Positions 11,607 to 23,405 of a stretch of DNA of 64,000 nucleotides are shown here, in pieces (within the stretch, counting starts at the first letter, position 1; every line of letters begins with the position of its first letter). Source of the stretch: Acidimicrobiaceae bacterium (GTDB taxonomy: Bacteria; Actinomycetota; Acidimicrobiia; Acidimicrobiales; RAAP-2); NCBI GenBank assembly GCA_003132165.1, contig PKWW01000071.1, forward strand, positions 26,202 through 90,201, given 5' to 3'. The notes beneath the pieces are model-generated. The model did not search any database. It had not been told where the DNA came from and saw only the letters and a list, made by a program, of their open reading frames with translations. The position numbers and the translations under genes are program-made.

Positions 11607-12666
11607 CTCCTGACGAGTGCGTCTGGCGGCGACGGGCGCTGAGGGCTAACAGCCCCGCAATCCCAGCCAAGCCGAAGGCGCCTGCGCCAATGAGGCCGAG
11701 CGGCAATGGACCAGGACCAGCGGTTCCGCCGAAGCCGGTGGAAGGCGAGCCGACCGGGACGACCGGCGTGGTCGTGGTCGTGCCGCTAGGCACCGTAGTG
11801 GTCGTGCTGCTAGGCACCGTAGTGGTCGTGCTGCTAGGCACCGTAGTGGTCGTGGTGGGCGATACGGCAGCGCACGTCGAAACGCTGATCGTGTTGTCGT
11901 CCAATGTCACCGCACCGTTACGCGCCAGCATTCGTCCACTGACGGTGGCACCCGTGTTCAGGGTGATCGAAGTGAGGGCCATGAGGGTACCGACGAAACT
12001 AGTGGTGGTGCCGAGGGTCGCCGACGAGCCAACCTGCCAGAAAACGTTGCACGCCTGCGCACCATTCTCAAGCACGACACTGCTGCCGGAAGCCGTTGTG
12101 AGCGTAGAACCAGCCTGGAGAATGAAGACGGCACCCGCGTTGCCGCCACCATTGAGCGTCAATGCGCCGGTGAGCCCAAGACTGGACGACGAGGTGTAGA
12201 CACCAGGAGTCAGCGTCGTGCCACCAAGGTCACCCGACACCGTTGACGTCGTAGTCTGGCCAGCAGCGTTGAGATACGCCGCGGTCAGGTCTGTCTGGGC
12301 GGCGAGCGCTTGTGCGTTGGCCACGTTCGTAGACCCGGAACTCTGTACCGCAGGGGGGAATCCCGAATCGGCGGTCCCGGGCGACAAGCCGATGTCACCT
12401 GCGATAACAGACGAACCGGTATTCGTGATCGCGCTGCCTGCGAGGATGGCGTAGGTAGACGCCGAGCCGAGACCGACAGCTGTTGGCGCAGCGAATGCGG
12501 CCTGCGTGCCGAAGGTGGTCACCGTCGCAAAGGCGACCAGCACGGCGGCCATTGACCCGAAACCTACTTTGACGCCCGTATGGTTGCTTGGTCGCCGGTG
12601 GAGACCACGCAGCTTAAAAAGATTCCTTACGGAAGCAGAAACTTTCAGCGAAGCGTTCGCGGACAT
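11578..12666 (-). CDS. DUF3494 (ice-binding-like) cell-surface protein with a sortase sorting signal
   Basis: This is an exported, wall-anchored protein of 362 residues. A long signal peptide (hydrophobic 34-58, cleavage near residue 59 after AFA) leads into a DUF3494 beta-solenoid (about 62-265), recognisable by STYAILAGSAITNTG, GDIGLSPG and LTPGVY. This fold is known from ice-binding proteins and many bacterial adhesins. A Thr/Pro/Ser-rich stalk follows, then a C-terminal signal: SPSTGFGG (307-314), a hydrophobic helix and an ARRRQ basic end. The motif departs from LPxTG. The ATG at 12666 has AAAGGG upstream. Ice binding itself is not shown; adhesion or matrix roles are equally possible. 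Confidence 0.85.
   Translation of the reverse strand: MSANASLKVSASVRNLFKLRGLHRRPSNHTGVKVGFGSMAAVLVAFATVTTFGTQAAFAAPTAVGLGSASTYAILAGSAITNTGSSVIAGDIGLSPGTADSGFPPAVQSSGSTNVANAQALAAQTDLTAAYLNAAGQTTTSTVSGDLGGTTLTPGVYTSSSSLGLTGALTLNGGGNAGAVFILQAGSTLTTASGSSVVLENGAQACNVFWQVGSSATLGTTTSFVGTLMALTSITLNTGATVSGRMLARNGAVTLDDNTISVSTCAAVSPTTTTTVPSSTTTTVPSSTTTTVPSGTTTTTPVVPVGSPSTGFGGTAGPGPLPLGLIGAGAFGLAGIAGLLALSARRRQTHSSGVADSNSRGS
11777..11848 (-). repeat. Three tandem 24-bp repeats coding the Thr-rich stalk
   Basis: Three consecutive 24-bp units, the last two identical and the first differing at one base, encode an eight-residue TTTTVPSS unit in the stalk of the surface protein. Such in-frame repeats can change number by slippage and alter stalk length. 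Confidence 0.85.
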
Positions 12667-12739
12667 AAATGCCCTTTCACAAAGTCCGTGTTTACTTCAT
12701 CGTGCAGTGCGACAAATGGCGGACTTCTCTTGTTCCCTG

Positions 12740-12745
12740 ATTATA
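12740..12745 (-). promoter_or_regulatory. -10 element for the surface protein/sortase unit
   Basis: Read on the minus strand the hexamer is a perfect TATAAT. Transcription from about 12733 would give a 5' leader of roughly 66 bases before the ATG at 12666. The -35 region (CATAAC at 17-bp spacing) is weak, which suggests an activator. Confidence 0.5.
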
Positions 12746-12767
12746 TATGTCTTCTGAGTCGCGTTAT

Positions 12768-12823
12768 GATCAAAAGCCCATTGAGATAGCTTAGAAACGT
12801 CAACTAATTAGGCTTTTTTGATC
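12768..12823. repeat. Imperfect inverted repeat upstream of the surface-protein promoter
   Basis: GATCAAAAGCC at 12768-12778 is mirrored by GGCTTTTTTGATC at 12811-12823, with two extra T on the right arm. The 32-base centre contains a smaller TTAG/CTAA mirror. Its place just upstream of the minus-strand promoter would suit a regulator site. A structured RNA is also possible. Confidence 0.45.
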
Positions 12824-13030
12824 TCTGATGGGGTGATTTTCAATTCCCCCTGCTAAATATTGTCGTGGTCGTTCCAATTTGAGAGATTTGTGCATCGGCG
12901 CCGAGCTGAGTGAACCAGGCATCGACACAGCGACGTGGAGGTCCGTGCACGTTAGAGCGTGGATTCACCGAATAGTTCACTACACGAAATGGGCTGGCCA
13001 CACCTTTTGAGCGACGGTAGTCGTCTTATC

Positions 13031-13036
13031 TAGACT
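13031..13036 (+). promoter_or_regulatory. -10 element of ilvD, leaderless start
   Basis: TAGACT ends 6 bases before the ilvD ATG and no ribosome binding site is present. TTGAGC lies 18 bases upstream as a possible -35. Transcription would begin at or next to the A of the start codon. Confidence 0.55.
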
Positions 13037-13042
13037 TCTCTC

Positions 13043-14722
13043 ATGTCCAATCACCCAACTCCGAGGAGCACTGACGTCACTTTGGGCAAAGGTCGAGCAC
13101 CGGCTCGTGCGATGCTGCGGGCCATGGGCCTCCAGGACGCGGACATGGTCAAACCCCAGATCGGTGTGGCGTCGAGTTGGAATGAGGTCACTCCCTGTAA
13201 TCTTCCACTCGACCGTCTCGCCAAGCGGGCCAAGGTCGCCGTCCGCGACGGCGGCGGTGTGCCGTTCGAGTTCGTGACCATCGCGGTCTCGGACGGAATC
13301 TCCATGGGTCACGAGGGAATGCGCGCGTCACTCGTATCGCGTGAAGTCATCGCCGACTCGGTGGAGACTGTCATGCACGCCGAGCGCTTCGACGCCATGG
13401 TGACCTTGGCGGGTTGCGACAAGTCGCTCCCGGGAATGTTGATGGCCGCCGCGCGCCTAGATGTGCCCAGCGTCTTTCTCTATGGCGGTTCGATCCTTCC
13501 AGGCGAGCACAATGGCGAGGCTCTCGACATTACGTCCGTGTTCGAGGCGGTCGGTGCCAACGCCGTGGGTGCTATGAGTGATGAAGAACTTCGTGCCATC
13601 GAGTGCGCGGCGTGTCCGGGCGAAGGAAGTTGCGCCGGGATGTTCACGGCGAACACCATGGCGAGTGTCGGCGAGGCGCTCGGTATGTCGTTGCTCGGTA
13701 GCGCGTCAGCGCCCTCCATCGACAATCGTCGCGACCAGTACGCCTACGACTCGGGCCTCGCGGTGCTGAACCTCCTCGACAATGGGATCACCGCCCGAAA
13801 GATCATGACCAAACCGGCCTTTGAGAATGCGATCGCGGTCGTGATGGCGCTCGGGGGTTCGACCAATGCCGTGTTGCACCTGCTCGCGATCGCCCACGAG
13901 GCGCGCGTCGAACTCGAACTCGACGACTTCAACAAGATCGGCAAGCGCGTGCCCCATATCGCGGACACCAAGCCCGCTGGCAAGTACCACATGAGTGACC
14001 TGGACCGGATCGGTGGCGTGCCGGTCGTCCTTCAGCACCTCTTTGAGAATGACCTGCTCAACGGCGACGTACTCACCGTGAGCGGACTCACCATGGCCCA
14101 GAACCTCGAGGAGTACAAGGCGGCCAGGCCCGACGGTGACGTCGTGCACGACCTGGAGCACCCGATTCACGACCGAGGGGGCATCGCGGTCCTCACCGGC
14201 TCACTCGCACCCAGGGGCTCGGTCGTGAAGGTCGCGGGCATCGACACGATGCAGTTCACCGGCGCCGCGCGGGTCTTTGACGGCGAGGACGCCGCGATGG
14301 CCGCGATCATGGCGGACGAGATTAAGCCCCAAACGGTGCTCGTCATCCGTTACGAGGGCCCGAGGGCGGGACCGGGAATGCGCGAGATGCTCGCGGTCAC
14401 CGGCGCGATGAAGGGTGTTGGTCGTGGTGGGGACTGCGCCTTGATCACTGACGGTCGCTTCAGTGGAGGAACCCACGGATTCTGCGTGGGACACGTCGCG
14501 CCAGAGGCGCTCGACGGCGGACCCATCGGGCTCATCGAGGACGGGGACATCATCGAGATCGACGTTGACAGGCTCTCAATCGACCTGAAGGTCGACGCGG
14601 CAGTGCTTGCCGAGCGGGCCAAGCACATCAAGCCCTTCGTGCCGCGCTACACGACGGGTGTGCTCGAGAAGTTCGCGCGTCTCGTACAGGGTGCTGAAAA
14701 GGGAGCCGTCACGTCAGCGTGA
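13043..14722 (+). CDS. ilvD: Dihydroxy-acid dehydratase
   Basis: IlvD dehydrates 2,3-dihydroxy-isovalerate and -methylvalerate to the 2-oxo acids, the third step of Val/Ile synthesis. It is an Fe-S enzyme of the IlvD/Edd family. The 559-residue length is normal. Cluster-region cysteines are visible at C125 (GCDKSLPG), C191 (ACPGEG) and C197 ([12 protein letters not shown]). The C-terminal [10 protein letters not shown] and PEAxDGGPI blocks are intact. The gene stands as its own unit ahead of ilvBNC and probably has a leaderless transcript. Confidence 0.97.
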   Translation: MSNHPTPRSTDVTLGKGRAPARAMLRAMGLQDADMVKPQIGVASSWNEVTPCNLPLDRLAKRAKVAVRDGGGVPFEFVTIAVSDGISMGHEGMRASLVSREVIADSVETVMHAERFDAMVTLAGCDKSLPGMLMAAARLDVPSVFLYGGSILPGEHNGEALDITSVFEAVGANAVGAMSDEELRAIECAACPGEGSCAGMFTANTMASVGEALGMSLLGSASAPSIDNRRDQYAYDSGLAVLNLLDNGITARKIMTKPAFENAIAVVMALGGSTNAVLHLLAIAHEARVELELDDFNKIGKRVPHIADTKPAGKYHMSDLDRIGGVPVVLQHLFENDLLNGDVLTVSGLTMAQNLEEYKAARPDGDVVHDLEHPIHDRGGIAVLTGSLAPRGSVVKVAGIDTMQFTGAARVFDGEDAAMAAIMADEIKPQTVLVIRYEGPRAGPGMREMLAVTGAMKGVGRGGDCALITDGRFSGGTHGFCVGHVAPEALDGGPIGLIEDGDIIEIDVDRLSIDLKVDAAVLAERAKHIKPFVPRYTTGVLEKFARLVQGAEKGAVTSA

Positions 14723-14727
14723 TCGGT

Positions 14728-14756
14728 TTGTGTCGGGCGTCGTCGTGTGCTTAGAT
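14728..14756 (+). promoter_or_regulatory. Promoter of the ilvBNC leader
   Basis: TTGTGT (14728-14733) and TTAGAT (14751-14756) are separated by 17 bases. The predicted start of transcription, 7-8 bases downstream, falls on the GTG of the leader peptide at 14764, so the leader would be translated from a leaderless RNA. Confidence 0.5.
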
Positions 14757-14763
14757 AAGAGAT

Positions 14764-14817
14764 GTGACGACTCGATCTGAGATTCTTTCTGTAGTAGTAG
14801 GCGCCTGGCGCCGGTAG
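14764..14817 (+). CDS. ilvB leader peptide (17 residues)
   Basis: A short frame from GTG reads MTTRSEILSVVVGAWRR and stops at TAG. It holds Ile, Leu and three consecutive Val codons (GTA GTA GTA at 14791-14799). All three products of the branched-chain pathway are thus sensed, as in classical ilv leaders. It lies between a promoter and an intrinsic terminator directly ahead of ilvB. Stalling at the Val codons when charged tRNA(Val) is scarce would alter folding of the RNA downstream. Assignment is by position and codon content. Confidence 0.8.
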   Translation: MTTRSEILSVVVGAWRR

Positions 14818-14867
14818 TCACGCATCGTCGTATACCGGAGGCCTCCCAAAAAAGGGAGGCCTTTTTT
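14807..14867 (+). terminator. Transcription attenuator ahead of ilvB
   Basis: The terminator hairpin pairs AGGCCTCCC (14839-14847) with GGGAGGCCT (14854-14862) around an A6 loop, and ends in a run of T (14862-14867). An alternative hairpin can form between the GGCGCCGGTA region at 14807-14816 and TACCGGAGGCC at 14834-14844. It would take up the left arm of the terminator, so it is a credible antiterminator. The alternative pairing includes one mismatched stretch and has not been computed. Confidence 0.75.
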
Positions 14868-14891
14868 CATATCTAAGAACAAAGGAAGATT

Positions 14892-16607
14892 GTGCAACTC
14901 ACAGGAGCGCAAGCACTCATCAAGAGCCTCGAACAGCAGGGTGTCGAGGTTGTCTTCGGACTGCCGGGAGGGGCGATTCTTCCCGTGTATGACCCCTTGC
15001 TCGACTCGTCGATCCGCCATATCCTGGTTCGCCACGAACAAGGCGCCGGGCATATGGCCGAAGGCTACGCGCTCGCGACCGGCCGTCCAGGCGTCGCGAT
15101 GGTGACAAGCGGCCCAGGCGCCACCAATATTGTGACCCCGATCGGCAATGCGCACATGGACTCGACACCCCTCATCGTGATCACCGGCCAGGTCGCGTCG
15201 GGTTCCATCGGCACTGATGCCTTCCAGGAGTGCGACATCACCGGCATAACCATGGGCATCACCAAGCACAACTTCCTGGTCAAGTCCGCTCAGGAGATTC
15301 CGCGCGCGGTCGCCGCGGCCTTCCATCTGGCGACGACCGGCCGTCCTGGTCCGGTGCTGATCGACGTGCCCAAGGACGTCACCCAGTCGATGATGGACTG
15401 GTGGTACCCCTCGACGATCGAAGAGTACGATCTTCCCGGTTACCGACCCGAGGTCGCCCTCGACCAGGACGCGATCGAGCGTGCGGTGGCGCTGATCAGC
15501 CAAGCTGAGCGCCCGGTGCTCTACGTGGGCGGCGGCACGCTCAAGTCGCATGCCACGAAGGAACTGCTGGCGTTCGCTGAGCGCACGCGCATGCCTGTCG
15601 TCACGACGCTCATGGCGCGCGGCTCATTCCCGGACTCGCACGACCAGCACCTGGGCATGCCCGGCATGCACGGCATGTACACGGCCGTGACCGCCATCCA
15701 GAAGTCAGACCTACTGATCTCACTCGGCGCACGTTTCGACGACCGCGTGACAGGCAAGATCCCCGCCTTCGCGGCGGGCGCCAAAGTCATCCACGTCGAC
15801 ATCGACAAGGCCGAGTTCAATAAGGTGCGTCACGCCGACGTCGCCATCCAGAGCAATGTCGCTGCGGCTCTTCGGGCCCTGGACGCCGCGTCCGCGATAC
15901 CGAAGAATCTCGATTCGTGGTGGCGCCAGATCCGAGACTGGCAAGCGCAGTATCCGCTCGTCTACGAGGAGCCGTCCGATGACGGTCTCCTGCGCCCCCA
16001 GCACGTTATCGAGGCAATTGCGAGGAAGGCCGAACCGGGTACGATCGTCACCTCGGGAGTGGGTCAGCACCAGATGTGGGCCTCGCAGTTCTGGAAGTAC
16101 GAGGAGCCCGGCACCTGGATCAACTCGGGCGGCGCGGGCACCATGGGCTTCGGAGTGCCGGCCGCCATCGGTGCCAAGGTCGGACGCCCCGACCGCACCG
16201 TCTGGTGCATCGACGGCGACGGCTGTTTCCAGATGACCGCCCAGGAGCTCGTCACGGCGCGCTCCGAGGGTATCCCCATCAAGGTGGCGATCCTGAACAA
16301 CGCGTACCTCGGGATGGTGCGTCAGTGGCAGGAGATGTTCTACGACGAGCGTTACTCGGAGGTGTACTTGTCGGCGGACCTTCCGGACTACGTCAAGTGG
16401 GCCGAAGCGATGGGCTGCGTCGGGCTGCGAGCGACGAACTTGAAGGAGATGCACGACGTCATCGAAGAGGCGAACAAGATCAACGACGTACCGGTCGTAA
16501 TCGACTTTCGCACCGACTCATCGGAGAAGGTCTTCCCCATGGTGGCTGCGGGAGCGAGCAATGACGACATCATGGTTCACCCACTCCAGAGAGGAGCCTC
16601 GAAGTGA
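14892..16607 (+). CDS. ilvB: Acetolactate synthase large subunit
   Basis: IlvB condenses pyruvate with pyruvate or 2-oxobutyrate, the first common step of Val/Leu/Ile synthesis, using ThDP, FAD and Mg. The 571 residues show the catalytic Glu E49 ([14 protein letters not shown]). Also visible are the FAD-binding middle domain, the ThDP motif from [10 protein letters not shown] to ILNNAYLGM, and the RQWQEMFY segment typical of AHAS. The GTG at 14892 has AAAGGAAG as ribosome binding site. It is first in ilvB-ilvN-ilvC and its stop overlaps ilvN (GTGA). Confidence 0.97.
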   Translation: MQLTGAQALIKSLEQQGVEVVFGLPGGAILPVYDPLLDSSIRHILVRHEQGAGHMAEGYALATGRPGVAMVTSGPGATNIVTPIGNAHMDSTPLIVITGQVASGSIGTDAFQECDITGITMGITKHNFLVKSAQEIPRAVAAAFHLATTGRPGPVLIDVPKDVTQSMMDWWYPSTIEEYDLPGYRPEVALDQDAIERAVALISQAERPVLYVGGGTLKSHATKELLAFAERTRMPVVTTLMARGSFPDSHDQHLGMPGMHGMYTAVTAIQKSDLLISLGARFDDRVTGKIPAFAAGAKVIHVDIDKAEFNKVRHADVAIQSNVAAALRALDAASAIPKNLDSWWRQIRDWQAQYPLVYEEPSDDGLLRPQHVIEAIARKAEPGTIVTSGVGQHQMWASQFWKYEEPGTWINSGGAGTMGFGVPAAIGAKVGRPDRTVWCIDGDGCFQMTAQELVTARSEGIPIKVAILNNAYLGMVRQWQEMFYDERYSEVYLSADLPDYVKWAEAMGCVGLRATNLKEMHDVIEEANKINDVPVVIDFRTDSSEKVFPMVAAGASNDDIMVHPLQRGASK

Positions 16608-17149
16608 GCGCCACACCAGAACCATTCCTCGGCACGCTCGACCACACGCCGGTGCGCCATCACATCTTGTCGGTGTTGGTCGAGAACAAGGCGGGCGTGC
16701 TCGCGCGCATTGCCGGATTGTTCGCCCGACGGGGTTTCAATATCTATTCACTCGCGGTGGCGCCGGCGGAGAGCAATGCACGTTTCTCTCGCGTGACCAT
16801 CGTGGTGGACGCTGAATCGGCGCCACTGGAGCAGATCGTCGGTCAGTTGGACAAATTGGTGAACGTGGTGGCGATCTCGGACCTCTCGCCCAAAGACGCC
16901 CTGGAGCGTGAACTACTCCTCGCCACCGTCCGGACCAACGTGGACAACCGGACGTCCCTGCTCGACATCATCGCGAACGCCGGCGCCGCGATTGTTGACG
17001 TTGACGCGAAGTCGGTCACGATCATGCTGGCGGGGACCCCCGGAGGGTGTGACGAACTGGAACGCGCCCTCGAGAGCTTCGCCGACGTGGAACTCCATCG
17101 GACCGGTCGCGTGGCATTACCTAGACTTGGCAAGACGGCTTCGGCCTAA
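16604..17149 (+). CDS. ilvN: Acetolactate synthase regulatory subunit
   Basis: IlvN activates IlvB and gives it valine feedback sensitivity. The 181-residue protein has an N-terminal ACT domain (about 15-90, [20 protein letters not shown] and RRGFNIYSL), which forms the valine-binding site. A C-terminal ALS_ss domain follows ([11 protein letters not shown]). The GTG start overlaps the ilvB stop, so both subunits are translated together. Confidence 0.95.
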   Translation: MSATPEPFLGTLDHTPVRHHILSVLVENKAGVLARIAGLFARRGFNIYSLAVAPAESNARFSRVTIVVDAESAPLEQIVGQLDKLVNVVAISDLSPKDALERELLLATVRTNVDNRTSLLDIIANAGAAIVDVDAKSVTIMLAGTPGGCDELERALESFADVELHRTGRVALPRLGKTASA

Positions 17150-17179
17150 GAATTCGACGAATAAAGAAAGAAATTGACC

Positions 17180-18214
17180 ATGACCAAGATGTACTACGAA
17201 GCTGACGCCAAACCAGAGATCTTGAAGTCCAAGAAGATCGCAATCCTCGGGTACGGATCCCAGGGTCACGCGCACGCGCTCAACCTGCACGACAGCGGAT
17301 ACGACGTACGCGTGGGACTGCGTCCCGAATCGTCGTCCGTGCACAAGGCCGAAGAGGCCGGACTGCGCGTGCTGACGATCGCCGACGCGTGCAAGGAAGC
17401 CGACGTCATCATGGTGCTCGTTCCCGACACCGAACAGAAGCGCACCTACGACGCCGAGATCGCTCCCTTCCTGACGGCGGGAAAGTGCCTGTTGTTCGCG
17501 CACGGCTTCAATATCCGGTTTAACCTCATCAATCCTCCGGCTGACGTCGACGTCGCTATGGTCGCACCCAAGGGTCCCGGCCACCTCGTTCGTCGCACGT
17601 ACGTCGAGGGCGGCGGTGTGCCGGCTCTGATCGCCGTACATCAGGACGCCACCGGCAACGCCCACGCCATCGCGCTCGCGTACGCCGACGGCATCGGTGC
17701 CACGCGCGCCGGAGTGCTCGAGACGACGTTCACCGAGGAGACCGAGACCGATCTGTTCGGCGAGCAGGCCGTGCTCTGCGGTGGTGTGTCGGCGCTGGTG
17801 AAGGCCGGTTACGAGACGCTGGTCGAGGCGGGTTATCAACCTGAGAGCGCCTACTTCGAGTGCCTGCACGAACTCAAGCTCATCGTGGACCTCATGTACG
17901 AAGAGGGCATCACCGGCATGCGCTTCAGTATCTCGGACACCGCCGAATACGGCGACCTCACGCGTGGACCGCGCATCATCACCGAATCGGTCAAGGCTGA
18001 GATGAAGAAGGTCCTCACCGAGATCCAGGACGGCACGTTCGCCGCCGAGTGGGTCAAGGAGAACGAGATCGGTCGTCCGCGTTACCGTGAACTGCGCGAC
18101 TCGGGCAAGAAGCACCCGATCGAGGACATCGGCAAGAAGCTGCGCGACATGATGCCGTTCGTCTCATCGGGCAAGCAGAAGGTCTCGGAGATCTCCGGTG
18201 GCGATACCGACTGA
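17180..18214 (+). CDS. ilvC: Ketol-acid reductoisomerase, class I
   Basis: IlvC isomerises and reduces acetolactate and acetohydroxybutyrate to the dihydroxy acids with Mg and NADPH. The 344-residue length is the short class I form. The Rossmann motif [13 protein letters not shown] is followed by GLRPESSS, whose Arg/Ser pattern fits NADPH. Metal-binding acids are in the C-terminal knotted domain ([12 protein letters not shown], then [17 protein letters not shown]). ATG at 17180 follows AAAGAAAG; a TTG six bases earlier is less likely. It ends the ilvBNC unit and a strong hairpin follows. Confidence 0.97.
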   Translation: MTKMYYEADAKPEILKSKKIAILGYGSQGHAHALNLHDSGYDVRVGLRPESSSVHKAEEAGLRVLTIADACKEADVIMVLVPDTEQKRTYDAEIAPFLTAGKCLLFAHGFNIRFNLINPPADVDVAMVAPKGPGHLVRRTYVEGGGVPALIAVHQDATGNAHAIALAYADGIGATRAGVLETTFTEETETDLFGEQAVLCGGVSALVKAGYETLVEAGYQPESAYFECLHELKLIVDLMYEEGITGMRFSISDTAEYGDLTRGPRIITESVKAEMKKVLTEIQDGTFAAEWVKENEIGRPRYRELRDSGKKHPIEDIGKKLRDMMPFVSSGKQKVSEISGGDTD

Positions 18215-18250
18215 CTAGCCTCCGGCTGTTGGTTCGTCGGGATATATCGA

Positions 18251-18289
18251 AAGCACGAGGACCGCGCCACTGGCGCGGTCCTCGTGCTT
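18251..18289. terminator. Long hairpin between the converging ilvC and serC genes
   Basis: AAGCACGAGGACCGCGCCA is followed, after one C, by its exact reverse complement. It sits between two genes that converge and can stop transcription from both sides. There is only a short A or T flank. Confidence 0.7.
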
Positions 18290-18333
18290 GGAAGCGGTGA
18301 TGTCGTGTTGGTCAGCGTCAGTTGACGATGGAC

Positions 18334-20690
<2,357 letters not shown>

Positions 20691-20740
20691 GCCGCCTTCG
20701 ATTTGTCTTAAGATAAGAGCACTCAACGAAAGGTTTTGCG

Positions 20741-22315
20741 GTGGCCCGTGTACTTGTAACAGAAGAAATCGCCGATTCGGGCCTTCAGGAACTGCGAAAT
20801 GCGGGTCACGAGGTCGACATTCGTCTCGGCCTTTCGCCCGCTGAACTCATTGACGCCATTCAGGGCGCCCACGCACTCATCATCCGCTCGGCGACCCAAG
20901 TCGATGCGGCCACACTCGAAGCGGCGAAGGATCTCATCGTCGTCGGTCGCGCTGGCATTGGCCTCGACAACGTCGACGTCGCCAAGGCGACCGAACTGGG
21001 CGTCATGGTCGTCAACGCTCCGGTTTCAAACATCCTTTCCGCCGCCGAGCAGACGATGGCGCTGCTGCTGAGCCAGGCCCGTAACATTCCCCAGGCGCAC
21101 GCCGCATTGAAGAACGGCAAGTGGGAGCGCAGCAAGTGGGAGGGCGTGGAGCTTCACGGCAAGACGCTCGGCATCATTGGCCTCGGTAAGATCGGTGCCC
21201 TCGTCGCCCAACGTGCGATGGCCTTCGGTATGCGGCTCGTGGCCTACGACCCCTACATCAGCGACGAGCGCGCCCGCCACATGGGTATCGAACTGATGGA
21301 CCTCGACTCGCTGCTCGCCCAGAGTGACTTCATCACGATTCACCTTCCGAAGAACAAGGAGACCACGAATCTCTTGAACGCCGAGTCGTTGAAGAAGACG
21401 AAGAAGGGTGTGCGAATCATCAACGTCGCCCGAGGCGGCATCGTCAACGAAGCCGATCTCGCCGCCGCTATTCGCGACGGTCACGTCCAGGGTGCCGCCC
21501 TCGACGTTTTCGAGAAGGAGCCCACGACCGAGTCGCCGCTTTTCGAACTTCCGTCGGTCGTCGTGGTGCCCCACCTCGGCGCGTCCACAGTCGAAGCCCA
21601 GGACAAGGCCGGTGTCACCATCGCCGAACAGGTGCAGCTGGCGCTCGCGGGCGACTTCGTACCTTTCGCGGTGAACGTGTCGGCCGGTGAGGTCTCCAAC
21701 GTCGTGCGCCCCTTTATGGGTCTCGCCGAGGTCCTCGGCCGTTTCATCGGTGGACTGCTGGACGGGAACCCCGCCGACCTCGAAGTGCTCTACCAGGGTG
21801 AGCTCGCTGGTTCGGGGACGAAGATCCTGACGCTGTGCGCGTTGAAGGGACTTCTCGTCGCCACCGGCCACGACAGCGTCTCGTTCGTGAACGCCCCCCA
21901 GATGGCCGCCGAGCACGGGCTCACGTACGGTGAGAGTTCGAACGTGGACTCGCCGGAGTACGTGAACCTCATCACCGTCAAGTCGGGCGACCATGCTGTC
22001 TCGGGCACGCTGATGACGATTGGAACCCGTCTCGAGACTCGCATCGTGGGTGTCGACGGTCACAGCGTCGAGATCCCTCCCGCCGCGTCGATGCTGGTGG
22101 TTCACAATGACGACCGCCCCGGCATGATCGGGCGCGTAGGCGTCGCGCTCGGCGAGGCGGACATCTCCATTCGCTCCATGGCCGTGGGACCCGACGCCGT
22201 CAGTAAGACCGCGCTTATGGTCCTTTCGACCAGCACGCCCACGCCCGCCGATGTGGTGGAGAAACTCCGTCACACCGACGGGATCCAGGACATCCACCTC
22301 ATTACGCTCCGCTGA
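20741..22315 (+). CDS. serA: D-3-phosphoglycerate dehydrogenase, long form
   Basis: SerA oxidises 3-phosphoglycerate with NAD+ and commits carbon to serine. The 524 residues follow the actinobacterial long type, with a catalytic and Rossmann core (1-310, GLGKIG). Catalytic R231 (VARGG), E260 (DVFEKEP) and H278 (VPHLG) are in place. An intervening ASB domain (about 320-450) and a C-terminal ACT domain (about 452-524, VVHNDDRPGMIGRV) follow. Serine feedback through ASB/ACT is known in mycobacterial relatives. The GTG start has AAAGG upstream and TAAGAT at 20709-20714. Confidence 0.96.
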   Translation: MARVLVTEEIADSGLQELRNAGHEVDIRLGLSPAELIDAIQGAHALIIRSATQVDAATLEAAKDLIVVGRAGIGLDNVDVAKATELGVMVVNAPVSNILSAAEQTMALLLSQARNIPQAHAALKNGKWERSKWEGVELHGKTLGIIGLGKIGALVAQRAMAFGMRLVAYDPYISDERARHMGIELMDLDSLLAQSDFITIHLPKNKETTNLLNAESLKKTKKGVRIINVARGGIVNEADLAAAIRDGHVQGAALDVFEKEPTTESPLFELPSVVVVPHLGASTVEAQDKAGVTIAEQVQLALAGDFVPFAVNVSAGEVSNVVRPFMGLAEVLGRFIGGLLDGNPADLEVLYQGELAGSGTKILTLCALKGLLVATGHDSVSFVNAPQMAAEHGLTYGESSNVDSPEYVNLITVKSGDHAVSGTLMTIGTRLETRIVGVDGHSVEIPPAASMLVVHNDDRPGMIGRVGVALGEADISIRSMAVGPDAVSKTALMVLSTSTPTPADVVEKLRHTDGIQDIHLITLR

Positions 22316-22320
22316 GTTCG

Positions 22321-22342
22321 CCGAGGAGAGTTTTCTCTCTCG
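22321..22342 (+). terminator. Hairpin after serA
   Basis: CCGAGGAGAG, a TTTT loop and CTCTCTCGG form a nearly perfect stem with one bulged base directly after the serA stop. No T-run follows closely, so termination is plausible rather than certain. Confidence 0.4.
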
Positions 22343-22418
22343 GGGTGAAATTTTGGCGGTGCGACGTACAGTACCTATTTGATGGCGGGCAGTGCCTTGA
22401 CGTCACGAGGGGAGTGCT

Positions 22419-23354
22419 GTGCGAGTATTTAGGTCACGGGTTCTACCGACGGTGCTGGTCGTGTCGCTGCTCGGAGCGGTCAGCGTTCCCTTGGCTGCGG
22501 TCGCCGCGAGATCGGCGGGGGCGCACGAATCGCAGACTCGGGCACCCCATTCGGTGACCGCGGGTCAAGCGTTCACGGCGTCGCTCCTAGCGAAAGCACC
22601 GCTGCCCGCTGGCGCGGTTTTGACGACGTCACTTCCTTCGCCGCTGGCTGGAAATGGCGAACTGGCCGGTATCGGTCGCATCGACCTTCACCACGACTAC
22701 CTGTTGAGAAAGCCCATCGACCTCGCCACGTTTCTCAGTGCTCATAAACCTCGCGGGTCGGTTGTGAGCACTTCGGGTGTCGAGTCGGGTTCGGGCATCG
22801 TGGCGACGACGACCTCCTCGGTGAGTTTCCGGTTCGCCAACCGCCACGTCTCGCTCGAGCAATTGACGTACGCCTCGGGTCGGGCGAGCAACGGCGAGCA
22901 GGAGTTTCGCGTCGACGCCGTGGTGGAGTGGATGCCGATCCGCACCGTACTGATGCCCACCAAGGGTGTCGTGACGATCACCCTGTACCGGAAATTGTCG
23001 CTCATGGAGAATTCGAGTGATCCGGTGTCGCTGGTCCTGTCGCACACCCAGGCGCTCGCGGTCCGCTCCGCCATCGCGTCATTGTCGAATACCGACTACG
23101 GCGGCTGCATGGAAGATGCAGAACTCTTTGCGATTTCGGTGTCGCCGGGTAAAGGCCAGCCTGATACCTGGACCGGGAGGGCGGAGGAGTGTCCGAGTGA
23201 TTTCTACGTGGGTAGTGGAGCGCAACCCATCGCGCTCAGTAATGGATCGTGCACGCTGGTGACCTACGTCGGGTCACTCTTTCCTAAACTGGCCGCCAAC
23301 GAAACCGTCAAGATCCTGAACAGTTGCGTTCCGGCGTACAATCCGTACGGCTGA
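22419..23354 (+). CDS. Secreted protein of unknown function
   Basis: The 311-residue protein begins with a signal peptide (basic VRVFRSR, hydrophobic 8-35), so it acts outside the membrane. The mature part is rich in Ser, Thr and Val and probably all-beta. Its C-terminal third holds four cysteines (in GGCMED, AEECPSD, NGSCTL and NSCVPA), likely two disulphides. I recognise no domain. The GTG at 22419 is preceded by a GGGGAG-like ribosome binding site. It stands alone between the serine genes and a convergent reductase. Confidence 0.65.
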   Translation: MRVFRSRVLPTVLVVSLLGAVSVPLAAVAARSAGAHESQTRAPHSVTAGQAFTASLLAKAPLPAGAVLTTSLPSPLAGNGELAGIGRIDLHHDYLLRKPIDLATFLSAHKPRGSVVSTSGVESGSGIVATTTSSVSFRFANRHVSLEQLTYASGRASNGEQEFRVDAVVEWMPIRTVLMPTKGVVTITLYRKLSLMENSSDPVSLVLSHTQALAVRSAIASLSNTDYGGCMEDAELFAISVSPGKGQPDTWTGRAEECPSDFYVGSGAQPIALSNGSCTLVTYVGSLFPKLAANETVKILNSCVPAYNPYG

Positions 23355-23405
23355 TTCTGCTTCGACCTCGCCCGGGATTCGAACGTTGGCGGAAAACTTT
23401 TGGCG

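Larger units (their letters stand above)
12667..13042. other. Intergenic region between the divergent surface-protein and ilvD genes
   Basis: The 376-base stretch is notably AT-richer than its flanks and holds no supported gene. It contains the minus-strand TATAAT of the surface-protein unit, a 56-base imperfect inverted repeat just upstream of that promoter, and the plus-strand -10 element of ilvD at its right end. Confidence 0.7.

Noticed and set aside
12768..12823. The inverted repeat region considered as a cyclic-di-GMP riboswitch.
   Set aside because: None of the conserved core bases of that class could be found on either strand.
23370..23400. GGGATTCGAAC on the plus strand, resembling a tRNA T-loop on the minus strand.
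   Set aside because: The flanking bases do not form a 5-bp T-stem and no acceptor or anticodon arm can be built around it.
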